DNA from: Plantago major
Lineage: Eukaryota; Streptophyta; Magnoliopsida; Lamiales; Plantaginaceae
Length of the DNA: 64,000 nt
Direction: 5' to 3'
Assembly: GCA_026545765.1 (NCBI GenBank)
Contig: CM048840.1
Span: forward strand, 44,350,959-44,414,958
The position numbers and the translations under genes were made by a program. Below are positions 55,408 through 64,000 of the stretch, in pieces (positions within the stretch are counted from its first letter, which is position 1; each line of letters opens with the position of its first letter). The notes beneath the pieces are model-generated. The model did no database searches and was not told the origin of the DNA. It worked only from the letters and a program-made list of their open reading frames with translations.

Positions 55408-56777
55408 TTGTTGCAGGAATGTACTTGCAAGGAAGAGGCTCTTCCTCTTATAGAGGTAGAGGAGGTCGAGGAAGAGGATCTGAAAGAATCCTCTCTCAAA
55501 CTGGCAGAGGAAAGCTTATAGCTATGAATTTGCCATCACAAAAACATGAAGCTGAAAGCTCAGAAGAGTACCAAGAATTTCTTGAGTACAAAAAGAATAA
55601 GGGAAAAATTCCCTCTTTTGCTAAAATAATAGCAGAACAAGAGTCTGAAGAAAATAAAGCAGACTATCTGGAAAACAGAAATCAAGAAGTCATACTTCTG
55701 ATTGAAACAAGAGATATGAGATGGGTAAATAACCCATGGACTTTAATGTCCAGATATCTTGACAAAGCATCATATGCTTTGGGGACTTATAAAACAAGAT
55801 ACTTTTATGAAAGTATTCTTTTAAACACATGGTCATGTAAAATATCACATTTCTCAGGAGTTCAAAAAGAAGTTTATAACTTCAGTAAGATTTATATTAA
55901 GAAGATTATATCTTCCGAAGAATGGGGAATTGCTCCATTACGAGAAAGGGAATTTTATTACCCTCATAACAGAAGTCCCATAAAATTTAATTATTGGGAT
56001 TATGTTGAAGCATTTAATAAAGTGCTTTTATATGAAAATGATAAAAAGAAACACTCCTGGTTCATAAAAATCAGTGGTGAAGCTTATGAGCAAGAGATAC
56101 CAAATTGGTTTCTTAATTGGTGGAAATATTTTGGAACCACCAGAGTAATACTCCCTCAGAATTTTTGAGAATTATATTCTGTTTCGATAGATGTTAATCC
56201 AAAGAAGGATATTCCTTCAGATCGATATGATTTATATTTCTTTATGGAATTTTCCATACCATGGATTTGGAAATGGGTACCTATTATCGGTTATACCGAA
56301 AGTGAGATACCATGTATCAAAAGATCTTCTTATACGAAGTTCTGGGATAAAATGAATAAGAGTAACCCAGACACTAGGCAATTATATTGCATTGATACTA
56401 TTAATCTTATAGAAAAAAGAATAAAATTGTACCAAGAAAATAGAAGACTAGTGACAGAAAAAGAAGAGTCGCCTCTTGATCAAATCAAGAAGAAGTTTAG
56501 CATGAAAGATAGCAGCAGAGAAATGTTCATAGAAGCATATATAGAAGAAATGAAGAAGGATCTTCTACAGGGTTTTGATGGAGAAACTCAATCTGTGCAA
56601 TCAGAGACATCAATGGTATCGGCTAGCCAGGAATATCAAGATGCTCAAGATCCAAATCAGGAAGAAGTCTCAATAGAAGGCGTTTTTGAAATACTCAAAG
56701 GAACTGTTAAACAGAAGAGTAAAGATAAGGAAGAATCTTCTACAGCAATAGTGGTAGCAGAAAAATCTACCCAATAA
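55404..56777 (+). pseudogene. U7 ORF2 (alpha), best-preserved copy
   Basis: ATG at 55404 in ATGA. One open frame to 56168 and a second from 56244 to 56777 in the same overall gene; the only clear lesion is the TGA at 56166-56168, where other copies have a CAG serine/glutamine context, plus small changes to 56190. N-terminal RGG-like segment (RGSSSYRGRGGRGRGSERIL), Trp-rich core, and an acidic C-terminus ending IVVAEKSTQ. Total length is about 457 codons. No recognised domain; RNA binding by the RG-rich start is an inference. Confidence 0.85.
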
Positions 56778-57561
56778 TACTGATTAATGACAAGTGGGGC
56801 AAAAAGCAATCCAGACAAAAGAGCTAATAGCCAAAAGGAAAAAAGTAACGATGAAGAATTAAAGAGATGCATGATGGGGACAGATATCAGCTCCTAGGGA
56901 ATCAAATTCCCTCTATAAATAAGAAGAAGGCAGAAGGCAGAAGCTGGATACCCATCCATTGTATACACACCGAAGCCAACTCTCCCATACACTCTCCCTT
57001 CAGTTTTTAAATTTTTAGTATTCGTAATTAAGTTTGAAGTTTGTGCTTGGTGTACAACTTGTAAGTACTCTCTTTTATTTTTAATTTTGTAATATATTTT
57101 TATATATCAATGAAAATTAGCCTCATGATAGGCTAAACGTTTGGTTTATTCTGACGAGTCTAAATTATGTATTTACTATAACTCGCAAAAATATTTTCTT
57201 TGTTTATCCGGTCACTATTCATGGTTACTATTCACGGCGGAATTATGAATTAATCTAAGACTTTTACTATTTACTAAGAATGAGACCAGAGAAGGTTTTG
57301 TATTAATCAGGCATGTTGATATATTCCGATAGACATATGAAGGCACTGTTTGCCCTCTAAAGCGAAAGAAATGGCGTCTACGAAATTTTTTGTCTTTGAT
57401 AATTATGTCTTGAAATATCTTGATATTGATTTTATACAAGTAATGTCGATGATGTCGTCCTATCTTAGTCGGTGATGCGATGCGGATTAATGAAGTGATT
57501 CTAAAGTTTGAATATTGTAGCAATATGAATAAATCAAAGAAGCTTTGTGACCCGATCCCTG
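56778..57561 (+). promoter_or_regulatory. U7 leader and promoter
   Basis: TATA CTATAAATA at 56913-56921 with GGGAATCAAATTCCC. The leader ends at GATCCCT and joins the U8 protease region without a PBS. The minus-strand open frame across 57215-57610 is a shadow of this non-coding leader. Confidence 0.78.
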
Positions 57562-58960
57562 TAAAAGGCTCAATGTTTTGATTCACAAGTAGATGATAAT
57601 TTTTTATCAACTTTAGAGATGGTTATATCCCAGAAATGGAATGTTAAAATTACATTGTTAATTGATAATTACTTTTCAAAAGATTTGTTGCTCTCATAGA
57701 TAGTGGTGCGATTTGAATGATATCTGAGGAAGGATTAATTCCTACAAAGTATTTTTATAAAACTACTCATACTCTTTCTCATCTTTGGAGGAGAAAATTA
57801 AATATAAAATATAAGCTTCCTAAAGCTTTTATACGTATTCAAACCAGTTTTACTAACAAAGGATATTTCTAATCAAGTAATACTTGGTACTCCTTTTATC
57901 TAAAATTTATCCTTTTACCCATGTGGATAATTCCGGTATTACTGGAACTTTTCAAGGTGGGAAAATTCATTTAAATTTTATTACAAAACCATTTCATAGA
58001 ATGTTACATGAAATGTATGATCGTGTGACTTTAAAGAAAAACCAGATGAATTTCTTAAAACAAGAAATAAACTCTTTGACTATTGAAGAAAAACTTCAAA
58101 ATCCCAAATTACAAGGGAAGATTAGATTGATTCAAAATCAACTTTCTCTAGAAATCTGTAATGACCATCCTAATGCTTTCTGGAATAGAAAGAAGCATGT
58201 GGTCAGTCTTCCTTATGAAGAAGATTTTGATGAAAAGAGAATTCCGACAAAGCGAAGACCTTGTCAAATGAATTGAGTATTTAGTACTCTGTAAAAAGAA
58301 ATTGATTCTTTATTACAAAAGTGCGATAAGCCCTTCTCAATCTCCTTGGTCTTGTACAGCCTTTTATGTTAATAAACATAGTGAACAGGAAAGAGGAGTT
58401 CCTAGAGTAGTTATAAATTATAAACCCCTTAATAAGGTTTTAAAATGGATTAGGCATCCTATTCCGAATAAAAAAGATCTTTTAGAAAGACTTTATGATT
58501 CAATTTTATTTTCAAAATTTGACTTAAAGTCAGGTTATTAACAAGTTCAGATTGAACAAAGGATAGGTATAAGACGACCTTTAATGTTAGATAGGACATT
58601 ATGAATGGAATGTAATGCCATTTGGTTTGAAAAATGCTCCTTCTGAATTTCAGAAAATTATGAATGATATTTTTACTCCTTATAGTGATTTTATATTAGT
58701 TTATATTGATGATATCCTAGTTTTCTCAAAGGATATTGAATCCCATTTTAAACATTTGGATATCTTAAAGAAAATATTCATACAGAGTGGTTTAGTTATA
58801 TCAAAACCAAAGATGTTTTTGTTCAGAAAAAATTAGATTTTTGGGTCATTATATTGAAAAAAGTAATATTATCCCAATAAATAGAAGCATTGATTTCTTG
58901 ACAAATTTCCTGATGAAATAACTATTAAAACCCAGTTACAGAGGTTTTTAGGAAGTTTGA
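57562..58960 (+). pseudogene. U8 protease and reverse transcriptase domains
   Basis: Asp-Ser-Gly at 57699-57707, then the same frame loss as U7. Protease C-terminus open in 57884-58276. RT pieces at 58302-58541 and 58615-58836, with YIDD at 58702-58713. A TAA interrupts at 58539-58541 (GGTTATTAACAAG where others have GGTTATTGGCAAG or similar). A lost CAG near 58823 ends the palm frame. Confidence 0.88.
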
Positions 58961-60599
58961 ATTATATCTCTTCTCATTATAAAGATATAGCTCAAGATAC
59001 TGCTATCTTATATGATAGACTTAAAAAGGATCCAAAGCCTTGGTCTGATCATCATTCTCAGACTGTTAGTAAATTAAAAAAAAACGTGAAAACTTTGCCT
59101 TGTCTTATGTTGAGTAATCCCTCATGGGATAAATATGTTGAAACAGATGCTTTTAATATAGATTATGGGGGAATTCTTAAACAGATCGATCCTCATAATA
59201 AACAAGAATATCTTGTTAGGCTTTATTCTGAAAAGTGGAATAATAATCAGAAAAACTACGCCACTATTGCTAAAGAAATATTTTCAACCATAAAATGTGT
59301 TTTAAAATTTCTAGATGGTTTATATAATCAAAAAACAGATTATGATTCTGCAAAGATTATGTTTATTAAAAACTTTAAATATGAAGTTTTTAGACATATA
59401 TTTGTAAAATGGAAAGATGATATCAGTCTCCCAGATTCTTTAATGTTTGAAGATATTATTGCAGGAATGTACTTGCAAAGAAGAAATTCCTCCTCTGATA
59501 GAGGAAAAGGAAGTCAGGAAAGTGGATTAGATAAAGGAAAGCTTATAGCTTTACCATCACAAGGAAGTCAGGAAAGTGGATTAGATAATGGAAAGCTTAT
59601 AGCTTTACCATCACAAGATAAAGGAAAGCTTATAGCTTTACCATCACCAGAATCTGAGACTTATAGCTCAGAAGAGTACCAAGAATTTCTTGAGTACAAA
59701 AGAAAAAAGGGAAAATTCCCATCTTTTACTAATTCAGTAAAAGAAGAAAAAATTGATTATGTTAAAAATAAAAATCAGGAAGTAATACTTCTGCTTGAAA
59801 TAAGAGATGTACAATGGGCAAGGGAACTTTGGTCATCATTGTCTAAATATTTAGACAAAGATAAAGCATTATATGCTTCAGGACCTTATAAAATAAGATC
59901 CTTCTATGAAAGTATTCTTTCAGAAACAGAGTCTTGTGAAATAAATTATTTCTCAAAGACACAGAAGGAAGTTTATAACTTCAAAAAAATTTATATTAAG
60001 AAGATTATATCTTCAGAGGATTGGGGATTTGAACCATCCAGTGAAAGGGAATTTTACTATCCCAACAACAAAAATCCTATAAAATATAATTATTGGGATT
60101 ATGTTGAAGCATTTAATAAAGTGCTACTATGTGATAATGATCAACATAGAAAGAAATACTCGTGGTTGATAACCATTGACAGTGCAGTTTACATACAAAA
60201 CTGGCAAAGATACCCAACTGGTTTATAACCTGGTGGATGAATTTTGGAACTACGGAAGTTATACTTCCTAAAAACTTTTCAACTTTATTTTTAAGTTGGA
60301 AGAAGGTTACTCCTAAAAAGGATATTCCTCGAGAGTATTACTCTTTATATTTCTTTATGGAATTTTCCATATCCTGGATTTGGGAATGGATACCTATTAT
60401 CGGTTATACCGAAAATGAGATACCATGTATCAAAAAATCTTCTTATACGAAGTTTTTGGAAAAAATGAATGAAGAGAACCCAAAAACCAAGCAATTATAT
60501 TGTATTGACACTATAAATTTTATAGAAAAAAGAATTAGATTATATCAAGAGGACAGAAATATGAAGGTCCAATATGCAGTTCGACGATTGCCAGAATGA
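58957..60599 (+). pseudogene. U8 beta-lineage RNase H-ORF2 fusion
   Basis: A 423-residue frame (58957-60228) runs uninterrupted from RT connection through RNase H (ETDAFNIDYGG, ATIAKEIFS, catalytic Asp codon 59338-59340) and SLPDSLMFEDIIAGMYLQRR into ORF2. No stop or restart is present; about 15 codons of the alpha RNase H C-terminus are absent. ORF2 then has the 54-bp repeats and the core. A one-base loss near 60212 splits it, with the rest open at 60237-60599 to the shared LPE stop. Would yield a pol-ORF2 protein if intact. Confidence 0.88.
59509..59649 (+). repeat. 54-bp tandem repeat in U8 beta ORF2
   Basis: Units at 59509-59562 and 59563-59616 and a partial at 59617-59649, encoding GSQESGLDKGKLIALPSQ, a Lys-to-Asn variant and DKGKLIALPSP. 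It matches 14924-15064 in number and order. Confidence 0.9.
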
Positions 60600-60810
60600 T
60601 CAAGATACTGATCAAATTCTACAAGAAGTCTACATAGAAGACAAATTTGAAAAGAAGATGGAATCTTTCCACTATCAATTGATTATGATGACAAGACTAA
60701 AGATGATAATGATAGAAGACATCTTACAAATACATAACGTGACTTCTTTCATTCCACAAGAAACCAAAGTGGCTAAAAGCCAAAGAAGGAAAAGAACGGA
60801 GCAAGATTAA
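60574..60810 (+). pseudogene. U8 beta ORF2 tail in shifted frame
   Basis: Third copy of the displaced acidic tail (QILQEVYIEDKFEKKMESF). Same overlap with the ORF2 stop as in U3 and U5. Confidence 0.5.
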
Positions 60811-61538
60811 AGAAGAAACAGATAGTGACATGTTTGGAATTAAATTCCAAAGATAGTGATGATTTTAGCTCTGAGAATCAAATTCTCTCTATAAATAAGA
60901 AGAAGGCATAAGGAAGAAGAAGGTGGATACCCATCCATTGTATACACCCAAAACGACTCTCCCTTGATTTTAAATTTTAGTATTTGTAATTAAGTTTGAA
61001 GTTTGTGCTTGGAGTACAACTTGTAAGTACTCTCTTTTATTTTTAATTTTGTAATATATTTTTATATATCAATGAAAATTAGCCTCATGATAGGCTAAAC
61101 GTTTGGTTTGTGTTAAGACAGGTCCAAATTATGTATTTACTATAACTCTGGCAAAAATATTTTGCTGTTCAACCGGTCACTATTCATGGTTACTATTCAC
61201 GGCGGAATTATGAATTAATCTAAGACTTTTACTATTTACTAAGAATGAGACCAGAGAAGGTTTTGTATTAATCAGGCATGTTGATATATTCCGATAGACA
61301 TATGAAGGCACTGTTTGCCCCTCTAAAGCCGAAAGAAATGGCGTCTACGAACATTTTGTCTTGATAATTATGTCTTGAAATATCTTGATATTGTGATTTT
61401 ATACAAATGTCGATCTGATGTCGTCTCTATCTTAGTCGGTAGTCTGACTCTAGATTAATGAAGTGATTCTAAAGTTTGAATATTGTAGCCAATATGAATA
61501 AATCAAAGAAGCTTTGTGACCCGATCCCTACAGTCGAG
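60811..61538 (+). promoter_or_regulatory. U8 leader and beta promoter
   Basis: Palindromes TTTGGAATTAAATTCCAAAG and GAGAATCAAATTCTC lie just before TATA CTATAAATA at 60889-60897. The leader continues to CCCGATCCCTACAGTCGAG and the PBS of U9; it is the only beta leader that is complete. Confidence 0.78.
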
Positions 61539-61555
61539 TGGTATCAGAGCCAGTT
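61539..61555 (+). other. tRNA-Met primer-binding site of U9
   Basis: TGGTATCAGAGCCAGTT, identical to U3. It is preceded by the intact leader and followed by the ORF1 ATG at 61603. Confidence 0.85.
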
Positions 61556-61602
61556 TACAGTAAGGGCATGATTTAAGATTGAGTCTTAACACGAACTATT
61601 TT

Positions 61603-62620
61603 ATGATCATGATAAACATGATAAGAAGAAAGAATCTTTAAAAAGCGGTAGAAGTGAGAATTTGATATTCCCGAATTTAGATTTATTAAATAAATGGGCG
61701 ATTCAAGAATCGAAGGTTATTTACCAGTTAGGTAGTTTTGAAAAATTGGGTTTAAAACAGGTAGTTAAAACTACTGAAGAATCTGTCTCACTTGATAATG
61801 ATGAATTCGTACTCAAATTACTATGTGAGAAAGATATTGCTGTTTATAAAAACCTTTACAAATTTTTATATATTGGTTTAGTGCAAATTGCTTTTAAACC
61901 TTTAACCTTAGAAGGACTACCTGAGAGCTTTATAGCTGCTCTTAGAGATGGTAGAAACTTAGGCGGAAAAATCCTTAATCGGAATTATCTGATCTAGTTT
62001 AGCCCATGGTCCAGTTTATTTTGATGTTTATCCGAATTTACAATTGTCTTTATCGGATATTAATATTTTAGATTCTTTAACATTAAATGTTAAAACTAAT
62101 GGTTATAATTATATTTCTGGTACAGAAACAATCTGTATCTGTTATAGGATTTATTATAAACCTTTGTTTATTCTAAATCCTCATTGCCGAAGGGTTGATA
62201 AACCTTTAAATGAAACTATTTTAATTGAGACTAATTTTAGCAAATCCAAAATTACTACTCGTAGATCTATTAAATGGGAAGAAATAGATTTTCCTGAAAA
62301 TTGGACAATTAAGCAGTTTGTACCCTCACAACTTTGTTATTCAAAATAATTTAATAGATGTTATCGAACTCCTGAAGGTTTGGTAAAAATGCGATTTGAA
62401 AATAATACGATTTTATAGGATCTTCTTCAAGACTTACTAAGTCTTCTTCTTTAAGATCTTTTATATCACCTATTGATTATGTAGTTGATACTCCATCAAG
62501 GATGTGGACCTGCTAAAAGCGAATACAAAATCTTTTGAAACAATTCCGGAAGATCATATTGATGAACTTGAATAAATAAAGATTTTGATAATGTTGTCAA
62601 AGGAGTTAATTATAATAAAA
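61603..62620 (+). pseudogene. U9 ORF1, movement protein domain
   Basis: ATG at 61603. Pieces 61662-61997 (LGLKQVVKTTEESVSLDNDE and the ALRDGRN block) and 62044-62349 (LSLSDINILDSLTLNVKTNG, then CRRVDKPLNETILIETNF). Breaks near 61640, 61990 and 62345; the Ser-rich C-terminal segment is out of frame. The 30K-like core is recognisable and close to U4. Confidence 0.82.
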
Positions 62621-62639
62621 GCGGAATATAAGCGCAGAA

Positions 62640-64000
62640 ATGAAATTCGTTATTAATGAATTCGATCAAATTGATTTTAGCCGGCTCTCGGCTAGGCAAA
62701 AGATTAGAACTGAATTCAATTTACCCAGATGGGAACCTTTTAAAAATTGGTTTTTTACAAACTTCTCTTCAACAGAGAAAACTTCTATTCAAAATGAATT
62801 TTATAAAGATTGTAAAAATATCTGATACTCAATTCCTTTTGTTCCATGGTTTGTCTCTAAATATGTGGAACAATATATTTGATATTAGAAAGAAATTATA
62901 AACTTTTCGGGAGGAATTTACAACAAGTTTATCCTCTGCAACAGTCTTTTCAAATTGAAAAAGGAAATCATAGTTTCCTAGCTTTTGCGAAACTACTGGA
63001 AGATGAAACTCTACCAGTAACCTGTAAACAAATTAACAGGATGATTGAACAATGAATTATACTAATACATTTATAAATGTTCTTGGAGAACATCTAACTT
63101 CTCTAAGTGAAAGGGTGGATTTAGTTTTAAAACTATTAACCACGATTCTTCTTTAAATTCAAATGTTTACGTAAAAGAAAAGGAGAAGGAGCAGGATTAC
63201 GCTTTGTCCTAATATTGACCACCTCACGAAATTTGATTTTAAATTAAAGTCTATGAAAGAACTTGAAAAGTTCTTAAGCGAAAAATTTAAAGATATGAAA
63301 CTTACAACTCTTCATGATGTTGTAAAAGAAAATCCACGATTACAAAGAAGTGATCGGTGATGAAATTAACAAGTTGGGAAAATGGGATAGATCAATGCGT
63401 ATGTACTATTATAGGAGACCTTCTCCTATAGATACCTTGCATGAAGAGCAAGAGTACATACTAAATACTTGATTACAATGGTAAAAACATCTATGAATGG
63501 AATTTAGATGCTTATGCTGATAGGCAGATTTATAATATGATTCATAGAATGCTTATGTATTCCACTATTTGTCAAACAAATGGCAACACTGATAAAAATG
63601 TTGCAAAAATGATTGTCATTTGGTTTCTGAGGACAATTAAAGGTTGGTGGGATAATTATCTTTCACCAGAAGGGAAAAATCATATTTTTAATACTGTAAA
63701 ACAAGAGGATGGTAGTACTATTGAAAATGCAGTCTATACTCTTGTTGTTACTATTATTGAACATTTCACCGGAAGATATTCCGATAATAGCGAAAATATT
63801 AGAACTGTTTTACAAAACTTAAGATGTAAAACATTAACTGATTTTCGATGGTATAAAGATACCTTTTTAAATAGGGTAATGGAATTACCTGAATGTAATA
63901 GTTCTCATTGGAAATCAAAGTTCATTGATGGACTTCCTACATTATTTGCAGAAAGGGTTAGGAAAAATCTTAGAAAAGATAAAGTTTCTATCCCTTATGA
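62640..64000 (+). pseudogene. U9 ORF1, coat protein region, cut by window end
   Basis: Starts with IRTEFNLPRWEPFKNWFFTN (in 62640-62825), then broken frames through the capsid core (EWNLDAYADRQIYNMIHRML, about 63493-63552; the GWWDNYL block near 63641; HFTGRYSDNSENIRTVLQNL near 63762). The last few hundred bases read cleanly. Repeated CTG-to-ACG differences from U5 occur at 63140-63250 and 63335. The knuckle lies beyond the window. Confidence 0.8.

Larger units (their letters stand above)
53451..57561 (+). repeat. U7: 4.1-kb truncated viral unit, tandem copy 2
   Basis: Same boundaries as U6. It shares with U8 the wording GCGATTTGAATGATATCTGAGGAAGG after the protease active site, and with U5 and U6 the RNase H Tyr. 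Differences from U6 are few and mostly short. Confidence 0.92.
57562..61538 (+). repeat. U8: truncated viral unit with beta 3' end, tandem copy 3
   Basis: Begins at the same junction as U6 and U7 with alpha-like protease and RT. From about 58900 it follows beta sequence (RNase H fusion, ORF2 repeats, beta leader palindrome). It ends in a normal leader joined to an intact PBS. The alpha-to-beta switch inside RT suggests recombination between units. Confidence 0.85.

Noticed and set aside
1..64000. Host protein-coding genes, tRNA or rRNA genes, CRISPR arrays
   Set aside because: None seen on reading. All long coherent frames belong to the virus or the LTR elements, and no cloverleaf or ribosomal sequence was recognised by eye. 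The tRNA-like strings are primer-binding sites.

Overview
The window is plant nuclear DNA, almost certainly from an angiosperm and probably a eudicot. It is a repeat-on-repeat locus with no recognisable host gene. Nearly all of it is AT-rich endogenous pararetrovirus sequence (Caulimoviridae, closest in layout to florendoviruses). ORF1 encodes movement protein, coat protein with a CCHC knuckle, aspartic protease, reverse transcriptase and RNase H. ORF2 is of unknown function, and an intergenic leader carries a TATA box and an initiator tRNA-Met primer-binding site (PBS). The species cannot be named from the sequence.

Layout, with viral units numbered from PBS to PBS: U1 (+) 1-1924, ORF2 and leader only; U2 (+) 1925-9483, complete but broken; U3 (+) 9484-16409, complete with a variant (beta) 3' end; U4 (-) 16410-38340, a complete genome in inverse orientation, split by a 14.3-kb retrotransposon; U5 (+) about 38396-49350, beta ORF2 plus leader, then a 4.2-kb retroelement composite, then coat protein to leader; U6, U7 and U8 (+) 49351-53450, 53451-57561 and 57562-61538, a tandem array of 4.1-kb truncated units lacking PBS, movement and most coat sequence; U9 (+) 61539-64000, PBS, movement and partial coat protein, running off the window. 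Two lineages are present. Alpha has separate ORF1 and ORF2 overlapping by ATGA. Beta (3' ends of U3 and U8, and the left part of U5) has RNase H fused in frame to ORF2.

The retrotransposon at 23391-37717 is Ty3/gypsy of the Tat type, in minus orientation, with dual RNase H, a GPY-type integrase tail and an ATACA target-site duplication. It also carries an extra antisense gene (about 25.0-28.4 kb) with its own TATA box, introns and a Transposase_28-like domain. Its protease and RT active sites are broken. A second composite at 39197-43432 joins an LTR of the same family, facing left, to a plus-strand gag-protease-partial RT of a related family ending in a different 3' LTR.

No viral copy is intact in this sequence. 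Many breaks fall at CAG/CTG (and some CCG) trinucleotides as odd short indels or replacements. That pattern also affects one LTR and may partly be consensus error at CHG-methylated cytosines rather than real mutation. The strongest biological signals are the natural ORF1-ORF2 fusion in beta, repeated junctions at the edge of the PBS, amplification of a unit lineage with a lost RNase H catalytic residue, and an inverted U3/U4 pair that could yield long double-stranded RNA.
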